Of a stretch of DNA of 64,000 nt, positions 8,118 through 16,781 are shown in pieces. The translations under genes and the position numbers were made by a program. Numbering within the stretch: the first letter of the stretch is position 1; each line of letters begins with the position of its first letter. The notes under the pieces were generated by a model that was not told where the DNA came from, made no database searches, and was given only the letters and a program-made list of their open reading frames with translations. Origin of the DNA: Clostridium sp. Cult1 (GTDB lineage Bacteria; Bacillota; Clostridia; Tissierellales; Tepidimicrobiaceae); the NCBI RefSeq assembly GCF_021655095.1, contig NZ_PPXW01000001.1, positions 1,458,632 to 1,522,631 of the forward strand, given 5' to 3'.

Positions 8118-10100
8118 GTGAGTTATAAGGGTAAAAAACTGTTTAGCCTTGTGCTTTCATTTTTGCTGATTATAGGAGTTTTTACTTTACCGGCACAAGC
8201 AGAAGAAGGAACGGTACAATTAACTATTTTAGGAACTACTGACCTACATGCAAATATATACAATTGGTCCTATGAAGATGGGAAAGAGGTAGAGGATTTA
8301 GGTATAGCTAAAGTATATTCGGTAATTAAGGAGATTAGAGAGGAAAATCCTAATACCCTGTTATTGGACAACGGAGACACTATTCAAGGAACAATCCTTT
8401 CAGATGACTTATATAATACAAAACTAGATTTACCTCATCCAGTAATCGATGTTATGAATTTTATGGAATATGATGCTATGACTTTGGGAAACCATGAGTT
8501 TAACTTTGGACTTGAATTAATCGACAAAATAGTTGAAGAAGCAGAATTTCCGATCTTAGGTGCTAATATCTACTGGAAAGATGGAACTAATTTTGCTAAA
8601 CCATATATTATTAAAGAAGTAGCTGGTATTAAAATTGGTATCTTAGGTCTTGGTAATCCAAATATTCCAAGATGGGATGGACCTAAGGTAACGGAATTAG
8701 AGTTTGAAGCTATAGATAAAGCTGCAGACAAATATGTAAAGGAATTAAAAGATCAAGTAGATATAATAATTGCTACAGCCCATGCTGGTTTAGAGGAAGA
8801 ATATAGTGAAGCAGATTCAGTAAGGCTTGCAATTGAAAAGAATCCAGAAATTCAAGCTATGCTAGTCGGCCATAGTCATGCTTCAGTGGCTGAAACCGTA
8901 GGTACTACATTGGTTGGTGGTGCAAGGGATGCGGGAAGACAGGTAGTAAGATTTGATTTAACTCTTAAGAAGGATGGAGAAACATGGAATGTAATTGATA
9001 GGAAGGTAGAATTAATTGAAGTAACCGACTATGAAGCTTCAGAGGAATTAAAAGAATATGCTAAGGAATACCATGAAGCTACCTTAGAATTTTTAGAAGA
9101 TGTAATAGGTCAAGCAACAGAAGATTTCCATCCAGCTTCTGAAGTGAAGGGTATTCCAGAGGGACAAATTAGAGACACGGCAGTAATGGATTTAATCAAC
9201 GATGTACAGCTTAAATATTCAGGAGCAGATATATCTTCAGCTGCATTATTCCAACCTTCTTCTAATATAAGGAAAGGGGATATTACTTATAGTAGTATTT
9301 TCGACATATATAAATACCCAAATACCCTTGTAGGAGTAGAAGTTACAGGTAAGGAATTAAAGGATTATATGGAATGGTCAGCTTCCTATTATAATACCTA
9401 TAAACCAGGAGATATAACTATAAGCTTTAATCCAGATATTAGGGCTTATAATTATGATATGTTCCAAGGAGTAGACTATAAAATAGATATTTCTAAGCCG
9501 GCAGGTGAGAGGATAGTTGATTTGAAGTTTAAAGGTGAACCTGTTAAAGATGAAGATACTTTTAAATTGACTATAAACAACTATAGACTTAGTGGTCTTC
9601 AAAGTATGGGAATTATTAGTGGAGAACCCTATTTCAACTCAGACCCAATATCTTTAAGATCCTATATAGCCCAATATATAAGGGAGTCAGGGACTATAGA
9701 ACCAAAGGTTGATAATAATTGGGAAATAATTGGTGCAGATTTAGATCATCCACTTAGAGATTATATAATAGAACAAGTTAATGAAGGTAAAATAGAAATT
9801 CCAACTTCTGAAGACGGAAGAAGTATTAATAGTAGGGCCTTAAATGTATATGAATTGATTAAAGAAGGTTTAATACCTGAAGAAGTGTTAAGAGAACATG
9901 CATCTTCATCTATAGAAGTAGAAGAGTCAGTAGTAGTAGAAGAAGTAAAAGTAGACGAATATGTAGTAAAATCAGGAGATGTGTTGTGGAAAATTGCTGA
10001 AAAATTCAATACTACATGGGAAAAATTAGCCGAATATAATAAAATGAAGAATCCACATCTTATATTCCCTGGACAGAAAATATTAATTCCTGCAAATTAA
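8118..10100 (+). CDS. exported 2',3'-cyclic-nucleotide phosphodiesterase / 5'-nucleotidase (CpdB-like) with LysM tail
   Basis: 660 residues, GTG start after AAGGGGG. Signal peptide ends near 'LPAQAEEG'. The metallophosphatase domain holds 'TTDLHANIYNW' (CpdB-like variant), 'NGDTIQG', 'GNHEFNFG' and 'VGHSHA'; the 5'-nucleotidase C-terminal domain spans roughly residues 330-540; an acidic linker leads to one LysM repeat ('YVVKSGDVLWKIAEKFNTTW', ending 'GQKILIPAN') that should bind peptidoglycan. It would dephosphorylate nucleotides outside the membrane for uptake. The next nucleotidase, 1.1 kb on, has nearly the same LysM tail; together they resemble the two halves of Bacillus YfkN. Confidence 0.9.
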   Translation: MSYKGKKLFSLVLSFLLIIGVFTLPAQAEEGTVQLTILGTTDLHANIYNWSYEDGKEVEDLGIAKVYSVIKEIREENPNTLLLDNGDTIQGTILSDDLYNTKLDLPHPVIDVMNFMEYDAMTLGNHEFNFGLELIDKIVEEAEFPILGANIYWKDGTNFAKPYIIKEVAGIKIGILGLGNPNIPRWDGPKVTELEFEAIDKAADKYVKELKDQVDIIIATAHAGLEEEYSEADSVRLAIEKNPEIQAMLVGHSHASVAETVGTTLVGGARDAGRQVVRFDLTLKKDGETWNVIDRKVELIEVTDYEASEELKEYAKEYHEATLEFLEDVIGQATEDFHPASEVKGIPEGQIRDTAVMDLINDVQLKYSGADISSAALFQPSSNIRKGDITYSSIFDIYKYPNTLVGVEVTGKELKDYMEWSASYYNTYKPGDITISFNPDIRAYNYDMFQGVDYKIDISKPAGERIVDLKFKGEPVKDEDTFKLTINNYRLSGLQSMGIISGEPYFNSDPISLRSYIAQYIRESGTIEPKVDNNWEIIGADLDHPLRDYIIEQVNEGKIEIPTSEDGRSINSRALNVYELIKEGLIPEEVLREHASSSIEVEESVVVEEVKVDEYVVKSGDVLWKIAEKFNTTWEKLAEYNKMKNPHLIFPGQKILIPAN

Positions 10101-10109
10101 TTATCATAC

Positions 10110-10146
10110 AGTTCCCATTTGCATTTTTGCTAATGGGAACTTATTT
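10110..10146 (+). terminator. intrinsic terminator
   Basis: AGTTCCCATT (10110-10119) pairs perfectly with AATGGGAACT (10132-10141), followed by TTATTT. A related hairpin with GTTCCCA/TGGGAAC arms recurs at 35007. Confidence 0.75.
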
Positions 10147-10280
10147 ATAATAAAAGTTTTCGACTAATTTATATTAAATCCTATATATTTCCCGGGAAAA
10201 GGATAAAATAAAGAAAAAGAAGGAAATATGTAATTTATGTAGAATATTCTATATAGGATAATTAGATTAGGGGGAACAAT

Positions 10281-11123
10281 ATGGGTAGAAAGCCTCGAAT
10301 TCAATATTATGGTGCTATTTATCATATAATCCAAAGGGGAAATAATAGGGGATTAGTTTTTAAAGAGGAGAAAGATAAACTTTATTTATTGGAACTATTA
10401 AATGAATCTAGGGATATTTATGATTTCAAAATATTTGCCTATGTTATAATGGATAATTATTATCATCTTTTAATGCGGACTTTTAATATTTCTATTAGTA
10501 GGATAATGCATAATATAAACAGTAAATATGCTAAATATTATAATTTGAAAATGGGGAGAAGAGGTCCAGTATTTAAAGGTAGATATACTAGTGTGTTAAT
10601 TCAAGATGAAAGTTATTTACTAGAACTTGTAAGATATATACACAATAATCCAGTGGCAGCTAATATATGTAACTCAATAGAAGAATACAAATGGAGTAGT
10701 GATATATTCTATAGAATGAACATAGGAAATATAGTAGATATAGATGTTCTATTAGATACACTTTCTCTAGATAGGAAAGAATCTTTGACAAAATATGTTG
10801 AATTAATGGATCAAGAAATATCTAATTATGAAAATCTGAAGAATTTTTATGAAGGAAATGGAATAATAGGCTCACAGGCATTTATAAGATCCTTTGAGAA
10901 AACGAAAAAAGATGAAAGAACTACCTTAGATGAAATATTGAAGAGATCTTGTCCTACAGAAAATGAATTCAATCTTATAAAAAAGGGTTCCAGAAAAAGG
11001 TATTTAACAAAATATAAAATTAAATATATACAACTGGGGAGAGATGAAGGATATTCATATAGGCAGATAGGGGAGAATATAGGAGTTTCAGGGACTTCCA
11101 CCAGAAATATCCTAAAAAAGTAG
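10281..11123 (+). CDS. REP-associated tyrosine transposase-like protein (RAYT, Y1 family)
   Basis: 280 residues with the IS200/Y1 transposase fold: 'YYGAIYHIIQRGNNR', the metal-site region 'MDNYYHLLMRT', 'GRRGPVFKGRY' and 'RYIHNNPVAAN' carrying the candidate catalytic Tyr119. In active enzymes the metal motif is His-x-His; here it reads Tyr60-Tyr61-His62, so the first His is lost and activity is doubtful. The C-terminus ('DEGYSYRQIGENIGVSGTST') is a helix-turn-helix. It sits between two paralogous nucleotidase genes; no terminal repeats or target duplication were seen, as expected for a domesticated RAYT. It has a good GGGGG ribosome site. Confidence 0.85.
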   Translation: MGRKPRIQYYGAIYHIIQRGNNRGLVFKEEKDKLYLLELLNESRDIYDFKIFAYVIMDNYYHLLMRTFNISISRIMHNINSKYAKYYNLKMGRRGPVFKGRYTSVLIQDESYLLELVRYIHNNPVAANICNSIEEYKWSSDIFYRMNIGNIVDIDVLLDTLSLDRKESLTKYVELMDQEISNYENLKNFYEGNGIIGSQAFIRSFEKTKKDERTTLDEILKRSCPTENEFNLIKKGSRKRYLTKYKIKYIQLGRDEGYSYRQIGENIGVSGTSTRNILKK

Positions 11124-11211
11124 GTTTAGGACAAAGGTTGATGTGTATAATACCCATAAAACGGGTAATTGATAATCAATATATTTAATCAAAAAAGGGG
11201 GAGATTTAAAA

Positions 11212-12942
11212 ATGTTTCTAAGAAACAAAAGGTTGTTAAGTCTATTTTTATCCTTAGCACTAGTATTAGGTATGCTTTTAGTACCGGTACAAAATTTAGT
11301 GTTCGCTGAGGAAGGGGAAGTAGTCAAACTTACCATTGTCCATACTAATGATATTCATAGTAGGGTTACAACTGGTGACAATGAAATTGGATTCCCTAGG
11401 TTAGCAACAAAGGTAAAAGAGTTAAAGGAAGAGAATCCAAATGTATTGGTATTAGATGCAGGTGATACTATTCATGGTTTACCAATAATAACCGTTTCCC
11501 GTGGGGAAGCAATGATTAGGCTAATGAATGAAATAGGTTATGATGCTATGACTCCAGGAAATCATGATTTTAACTATGGTTATGATAGGCTGGTTGAATT
11601 AAATGAAATGGCAGGGTTTCCAATATTAGCTGCAAATGTTATTAAAGATGATGGCACTAAGGATTTAGAGGAATATACTATAAAAGAGGTAGATGGACTT
11701 AAAATAGGTATATTTGGATTGGCTACAGAAGAAAGCAAGTATAAATCTAATCCTAAAAATACTGAAGGGATAGATATTGTAGATCCAGTAGCTAAAGCAG
11801 AAGAAATGGTTCAAAAATTAAAGGAAGAAGAAGTAGATATGATAATAGCCTTAGTTCATATTGGTGTAGACGATGAAAGCAATCCAAAGTCTTCTGATAT
11901 AGCAGAAAAAGTAGAAGGGATAGATTTAATGGTAGATGGACATAGCCATACCCTTTTAGAAGCGGGAAGATTAATTGGAGATACTTTACTAGTTCAAACA
12001 GGAAACTATCTTAACAATATTGGAATTGTAAATATAGAATTTACTGATGGTGAAATAACTAAAAAAGAAGCCACACTATTTACTAGGGAAGAAGCGGAAG
12101 AATTAAAAGAAGATGAAGAAGTTAAAGGAATAATCGAAGGCTTAGAAGAAGAGAATAAGGAAGTATTATCAACGGTAATTGGAAGTACTAAGGTGAGACT
12201 AGATGGAGATAGGGAAATAGTTAGGACCCAAGAGTCTAATTTTGGTAACCTAATGGCTGATGCTATGCTTAGTATAACGGGAGCTGATGTGGCTATAACA
12301 AATGGTGGAGGAATTAGATCTCCTATTGAAATAGGTGAAATTACTAAAGGCCATGTATTAGAAGCTTTCCCATTTGGTAACTATGGAGTTATGATGGAGA
12401 TCAAAGGTATAGATATATTGAATGCTCTAGAACATGGGGTTACAGAATATCCAGAGTCTGCAGGGAAATTCCCTCAAGTAGCTGGTATGACCTTTAAAAT
12501 AGATCCAACTGGAGAACCAGGCAATAGAGTAAAAGACCTAGTAATTAAAGGCGAACCTGTAGATTTAAATAAGGTATATAAATTAGCTACTAATGATTTT
12601 ATGGCTGCTGGTGGAGATGGTTATGAAGCTTTAGCAAACGGAAATATTGTGGCTGAATTTGCAGCTTTTGATGAGATGTTAGCTCAGTATATACAAGAAT
12701 TAGGAGAAGTAGATATTTCTGTTGAAGGTAGGATAACAGAAGTAGAAAAAGGAGAAGAATCAGAAAAGATAGAAGAACCAGAAGTAGCAGTAGAAGAAAC
12801 CTATATAGTAAAATCGGGAGATGTACTGTGGAGAATTGCTGAGAAATTTGGACTAACCTGGGAAAGACTTGCAGAATATAATGAGCTCAATAATCCACAT
12901 TTAATATTCCCTGGACAAAAGATATTAGTACCTGCAAAATAG
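11212..12942 (+). CDS. exported 5'-nucleotidase (UshA/YfkN-like) with LysM tail
   Basis: 576 residues. Signal peptide ends near 'NLVFAEEGE'. Metallophosphatase motifs are 'HTNDIHSR', 'DAGDTIHG', 'GNHDFNYG' and 'VDGHSHT'; the C-terminal nucleotidase domain includes 'ITNGGGIRSPIEIGEI' and 'EAFPFGNYGV'. One LysM repeat closes the protein ('SGDVLWRIAEKFGLTW' to 'GQKILVPAK'), almost the same as in the gene at 8118, which suggests duplication of the anchor. Expected to cut 5'-nucleotides at the cell surface. GGGGGAG ribosome site; strong terminator after it. Confidence 0.92.
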   Translation: MFLRNKRLLSLFLSLALVLGMLLVPVQNLVFAEEGEVVKLTIVHTNDIHSRVTTGDNEIGFPRLATKVKELKEENPNVLVLDAGDTIHGLPIITVSRGEAMIRLMNEIGYDAMTPGNHDFNYGYDRLVELNEMAGFPILAANVIKDDGTKDLEEYTIKEVDGLKIGIFGLATEESKYKSNPKNTEGIDIVDPVAKAEEMVQKLKEEEVDMIIALVHIGVDDESNPKSSDIAEKVEGIDLMVDGHSHTLLEAGRLIGDTLLVQTGNYLNNIGIVNIEFTDGEITKKEATLFTREEAEELKEDEEVKGIIEGLEEENKEVLSTVIGSTKVRLDGDREIVRTQESNFGNLMADAMLSITGADVAITNGGGIRSPIEIGEITKGHVLEAFPFGNYGVMMEIKGIDILNALEHGVTEYPESAGKFPQVAGMTFKIDPTGEPGNRVKDLVIKGEPVDLNKVYKLATNDFMAAGGDGYEALANGNIVAEFAAFDEMLAQYIQELGEVDISVEGRITEVEKGEESEKIEEPEVAVEETYIVKSGDVLWRIAEKFGLTWERLAEYNELNNPHLIFPGQKILVPAK

Positions 12943-12955
12943 ATTGAGTATATAT

Positions 12956-13003
12956 AAGTTCTCATTTACAGTTATTCGCTGTAAATGAGAACTTGTTTTT
13001 TTA
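12956..13003. terminator. bidirectional intrinsic terminator
   Basis: Perfect 16-bp stem (12956-12971 with 12979-12994), 7-base loop and an eight-T tail. It lies between the nucleotidase and the convergent IclR gene, and serves the plus-strand side best. Confidence 0.9.
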
Positions 13004-13759
13004 TGGAAATAAATCTCCTTTTATATTTTTTGTACATTTTTTTAATTCTGTTACATAGTAGCCTATGTCTCCTTCATCCAATCTTGCAGCAGGTAGAGAT
13101 ATACTTACACTTGCTACGGCCTCCTGGTTTGAATTTAAGATTGGAACTGCAATGCATACCAATCCTTTTATATACTCCTCATTGTCAAAAGCATATCCCT
13201 GTTTTCTTATCTTTTCCAATTCTTTATTAAATTCTTCATAGGAGCTAATAGTGTTTGCCGTATATTTTACATATTTAATATTTTCTATATCTATATCATA
13301 GTTGAAAGCTGCTAAAGTTTTTCCAAGAGCACTACTATATATGGGCACTTTTAGGCCTATATCTAATTCTATTCTTAGAGGTTCCTTAGATACAATTTTA
13401 TCTAAATAAATTACAGATTGGTTATCTAATATGCCTAAATTAACCGTTTCATTTATTCTGTTAAATAAATTTTCTAAATGGGGCCTTGCTATTTTTTTAA
13501 TAGGAATTTTATTAGCCACCTTATTACCTAACTCATATAATTTGATGGAAACAAAATAATCATCGGTTTCTGGATCCTGATCAACATAATTTAAATACTT
13601 AAGGGTATTTAACATTCTATGTGTAGTGCTTTTACCAAATCCAGTGATTTCGCTTAATTCACTAACCCCTAACTTTTCATGTTCTGCTAATATTTCAAGA
13701 ATAGCAAATACTTTTATAACAGATTTTATGATATTCCTATCTAATTCATTGTTTTTCAA
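13001..13759 (-). CDS. IclR-family transcriptional regulator
   Basis: 252 residues: N-terminal winged helix ('VFAILEILAEHEKLGVSEL', 'GFGKSTTHRMLNTLKYL') and the GAF-like IclR effector domain ('LGILDNQSVIYLDKI', 'PIYSSALGKTLAAF', 'YAFDNEEYIKGLVCIAVPI'). The TTG start is supported by GGAGG eight bases upstream. It is divergent from the aldehyde dehydrogenase/PanE/PanF/PanB cluster and is its natural local regulator; a palindrome lies between the -35 and -10 boxes of that cluster's promoter. The effector, probably a small acid, is unknown. Confidence 0.9.
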   Translation of the reverse strand: MKNNELDRNIIKSVIKVFAILEILAEHEKLGVSELSEITGFGKSTTHRMLNTLKYLNYVDQDPETDDYFVSIKLYELGNKVANKIPIKKIARPHLENLFNRINETVNLGILDNQSVIYLDKIVSKEPLRIELDIGLKVPIYSSALGKTLAAFNYDIDIENIKYVKYTANTISSYEEFNKELEKIRKQGYAFDNEEYIKGLVCIAVPILNSNQEAVASVSISLPAARLDEGDIGYYVTELKKCTKNIKGDLFP

Positions 13760-13838
13760 AATTTATACCTCCATTAAATATTATCCTATATCTAAGTATA
13801 TCAAAATAAAAAATATTTGAAATAGTAATAAAAAACGC

Positions 13839-13867
13839 TTGTCAATATTCAGAATATTTGGTACAAT
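13839..13867 (+). promoter_or_regulatory. promoter of the catabolic cluster with embedded palindrome (candidate IclR operator)
   Basis: TTGTCA (13839-13844), 17-base spacer, TACAAT (13862-13867). The spacer holds a perfect 7-bp inverted repeat around one base, AATATTC-A-GAATATT (13844-13858). A regulator bound there would sit between the two polymerase contacts. A weaker repeat, TTCC-n7-GGAA, lies about 30 bases downstream. Confidence 0.7.
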
Positions 13868-13959
13868 AAAACTAAATACCGCAATGCAGTAATAAATTCC
13901 ACAATAAGGAACAACATTGATTTTTTAATCCATATCAAATTGTAATAGGAGGGATGATT

Positions 13960-15357
13960 ATGTCAAATAGTATGAATTATAATGAATCTGAATTTGTAGC
14001 TAGTTTGGTAAAAAGAGCTAGGAAAGCTCAGGAATCCATTGAAGATTATAGCCAAGAACAGGTAGATAGATTAGTTACAGCTATTGTTTGGAATATAGTT
14101 AAAGATGGTCCAGCCCAGGAGATATCCAAATTAGCAGTAGAGGAATCAAGAATGGGTAATTATGAAGGCAAGTATAATAAGCTAATGGCTAAGGCCAAGG
14201 GTGCCCTTAGAGATATGAAAGGTAAAAAATCTGTAGGAGTTATAGAAATAGATGAAGAAAGGAAATTGATGAAAATTGCAAAACCCGTAGGGGTTATTGG
14301 AGCATTAGTACCTTGTACTAATCCAGAAGCTACACCTACAGTAAAAATTGCTCACGCTATTAAAGGCAAAAATGCTATTATATTGTCTCCTCATCCACGT
14401 ACTAAAAAAACCAATGCTTTAATAGTAAAAATTGTTCGTGAAACTTTAAAAAAGTATAATGCACCTGAGGATTTAGTAATAGGGATTGATGAACCAACTA
14501 TGGAGATAAGTAGCCAGTTAATGAAACAAACGGATTTAGTATTAGCCACTGGCGGTACTGGACTAGTAAAAGCGGCTTATTCATCTGGAACACCTGCATA
14601 TGGTGTAGGTGCAGGTAATGCAGTGGTAGTCGTTGATGAAACAGCTGATTTGAAAGATGCAGCCTCAAAGATTAGAGCTAGTAAGACTTTTGATTTTGCC
14701 ACATCCTGTTCAGCTGAAAATTCTATAATTGTACAAAGCAAAGTGTATGATGCTATGTTAGACGCTTTAAAAGCTGAAGGGGGATATTTAGTAGACGAAG
14801 AAGAAAAGAAAAGGTTACAAACAGCTCTCTGGATAGATGGACATTTAAATCCAGAAATTATTGCTCAATCAGCTCAAGAAATTGCAAGGATAGCAAATAT
14901 AGATATTCCTGAAGAGACCATGTTTATTATGGTGGAAGAGGAAGGTATAGGTAAAGATTATCCTTTTTCAGGGGAAAAGCTTTCTGTTGTCCTAACGGTT
15001 TATAAATACCATGATTTTCAAGAAGCGGTGGATAAGGTTAACGAAATAACCAATTACCAAGGACGAGGCCATTCTTGTGGAATACATTCATTTAATGAAG
15101 AAAATATTATGAAATTAGCCCTTGAAACTAAAGTAAGTCGTATGAACGTTAATCAGGGACAGGCTCTTGCTAATACTGGTAATTGGTTTAATGGGGTACC
15201 CTTTACTACTAGTTTAGGTTGTGGTACTTGGGGAGGAAATATTACCTCTGAAAATATTACATGGAAACATATGATTAACACAACTTTAGTATCTAGATAT
15301 TTTCCACCAATTATTCCTACAGATGAAGAGCTGTTTGGAGATATAATGAATGATTAA
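13960..15357 (+). CDS. CoA-acylating aldehyde dehydrogenase (SauS/EutE-like), proposed malonate-semialdehyde dehydrogenase
   Basis: 465 residues of the CoA-acylating aldehyde dehydrogenase type: 'PVGVIGALVPCTNP', 'GGTGLVKAAYSSGTPAYGVG' and the catalytic Cys250 in 'ATSCSAEN'. The C-terminal 'GHSCGIHS' and 'TSLGCGTWGGN' stretches resemble sulfoacetaldehyde dehydrogenase (acylating) and EutE relatives. It converts an aldehyde plus CoA and NAD(P)+ to acyl-CoA. With the aminotransferase just downstream it would turn an omega-amino acid into an acyl-CoA; PanF/PanE/PanB nearby suggest beta-alanine to malonyl-CoA (inference). GGAGGG at 13948-13953 favours ATG 13960 over ATG 13954. Confidence 0.85.
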   Translation: MSNSMNYNESEFVASLVKRARKAQESIEDYSQEQVDRLVTAIVWNIVKDGPAQEISKLAVEESRMGNYEGKYNKLMAKAKGALRDMKGKKSVGVIEIDEERKLMKIAKPVGVIGALVPCTNPEATPTVKIAHAIKGKNAIILSPHPRTKKTNALIVKIVRETLKKYNAPEDLVIGIDEPTMEISSQLMKQTDLVLATGGTGLVKAAYSSGTPAYGVGAGNAVVVVDETADLKDAASKIRASKTFDFATSCSAENSIIVQSKVYDAMLDALKAEGGYLVDEEEKKRLQTALWIDGHLNPEIIAQSAQEIARIANIDIPEETMFIMVEEEGIGKDYPFSGEKLSVVLTVYKYHDFQEAVDKVNEITNYQGRGHSCGIHSFNEENIMKLALETKVSRMNVNQGQALANTGNWFNGVPFTTSLGCGTWGGNITSENITWKHMINTTLVSRYFPPIIPTDEELFGDIMND

Positions 15358-15381
15358 TTAAATTATGTGAGGGGGTATAAA

Positions 15382-16713
15382 ATGGCTAACTATACAGATA
15401 AAGTTAGAAAAGAAAGCTTAACATACAATCTTCATTCTTGGTCAGCTCAAGGAACGCTGAATCCAATGGTTATCACCAGGTCGGAAGGTATTTATTTTTG
15501 GAACTCGGAAGGCAAACGTTTTACTGATATGTCCTCCCAATTAGTAAATGTCAATATTGGACATGGCAATAAAAAAGTAGTTCAAGCCATAAAAGATCAA
15601 GCAGATAAGCTACCCTATATTGGACCTGGTTTTGCAGTTGATGTTAAATCAGAAGCAGCTAGGAAGATTTTAGAAGTAGCTCCGGATAATATGGGGAAGG
15701 TGTTTTTTACCAATGCTGGTGCAGAAGCCAATGAAAATGCTATAAAGATTGCCCGGATGTATACTGGTAAGTACAAAATTTTTTCAGGTTATAGATCTTA
15801 TCATGGAGCATCCTATGGTGCAGCTAATTTAACTGGTGAAAAAAGGAGATTTCCTAGTGAACCTGGAATTCCTGGTTTTATCAAATACTTTAATCCATAT
15901 CCTTACCGTGGACCCATAAAGTTTGATTCTGAAGAAGAGGCTGCAAAATATTATTTGACTCTTTTACGAGAACAAATAGAATTTGAAGGACCGGAACATA
16001 TAGCTGCTATTTTCCAGGAGACGGTTGTAGGAAGTAATGGCATATTGATTCCCCCAAGGGGTTGGCTAGAAGGAGTAAGGGAACTCTGTGATGAGTATAA
16101 TATTTTAATGGTATGTGATGAAGTAATGACTGGATGGGGAAGAACTGGGGAATGGTTTGCAGTGGATAATTGGAATGTTAAACCGGATATTATTACCATA
16201 GCAAAAGGATGTACCAGTGGCTATATTCCATTAGGTGGAGTCATTGTAAGTAAGGAAATAGCGAAATATTTTGATGACAATGTATTGTGGTGTGGTTTGA
16301 CCTATAGTGGTCATCCCATGGGATGTGCAGCCGCTTCTGCCACAATAGATGTATATAAAGATGAAAATTTAATTGAGAATTCGAAAAAAATGGGATATCT
16401 ACTAGGAGAGATTCTTGAAGAATTGAAGGAGAAGCATTCTTCTGTAGGAGATGTAAGGTATATAGGATTATTTTCTGCCATTGAACTAGTAAAGGATAAA
16501 GGAACAAAAGAACCACTAGTGCCCTATGGTAAAGACCCGGAAGGGTTGATGAAAAAAATACTGGGTATGTTAATTGAAAAAGGATTTTGGACCTATACCC
16601 ATGACAATATTATTATAGTTGCACCACCTCTTATAATAAATGAAGAGCAATTAAGGGAGAGTATGGAAATTATGGATCAGGTGCTTGACTATGTAGATAC
16701 AATTATAGAATAA
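15382..16713 (+). CDS. class III omega-amino-acid aminotransferase (proposed beta-alanine aminotransferase)
   Basis: 443 residues, fold-type I PLP enzyme: 'VFFTNAGAEANENAIKIARM', 'CDEVMTGWGRTG' with the PLP-ring Asp, and the Schiff-base Lys275 in 'TIAKGCTSG'. The N-terminal 'HSWSAQGTLNPM' and 'SSQLVNVNIGHGN' are typical of taurine/beta-alanine/4-aminobutyrate-type transaminases. It should remove a terminal amino group to leave a semialdehyde for the acylating dehydrogenase 24 bases upstream. GGGGG ribosome site before ATG 15382. Taurine is an alternative substrate, but no sulfoacetaldehyde-specific lyase or acetyltransferase is present. Confidence 0.88.
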   Translation: MANYTDKVRKESLTYNLHSWSAQGTLNPMVITRSEGIYFWNSEGKRFTDMSSQLVNVNIGHGNKKVVQAIKDQADKLPYIGPGFAVDVKSEAARKILEVAPDNMGKVFFTNAGAEANENAIKIARMYTGKYKIFSGYRSYHGASYGAANLTGEKRRFPSEPGIPGFIKYFNPYPYRGPIKFDSEEEAAKYYLTLLREQIEFEGPEHIAAIFQETVVGSNGILIPPRGWLEGVRELCDEYNILMVCDEVMTGWGRTGEWFAVDNWNVKPDIITIAKGCTSGYIPLGGVIVSKEIAKYFDDNVLWCGLTYSGHPMGCAAASATIDVYKDENLIENSKKMGYLLGEILEELKEKHSSVGDVRYIGLFSAIELVKDKGTKEPLVPYGKDPEGLMKKILGMLIEKGFWTYTHDNIIIVAPPLIINEEQLRESMEIMDQVLDYVDTIIE

Positions 16714-16781
16714 GCTAAAAATTAAATAGGATTTGTAAGCTTAGACTGTATATTTGTATTCAGAAGATTAGGAGGAATAGG

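Noticed and set aside
10188-10199. Palindrome TTTCCCGGGAAA before the RAYT gene as a transposon end
   Set aside because: No partner copy on the far side and no target duplication were seen.
13960-16713. Taurine degradation (transaminase plus sulfoacetaldehyde dehydrogenase)
   Set aside because: The two proteins resemble that pair, but no sulfoacetaldehyde acetyltransferase, sulfite-lyase or sulfonate transporter is present, while a pantothenate importer, PanE and PanB share the cluster. Kept only as an alternative substrate.
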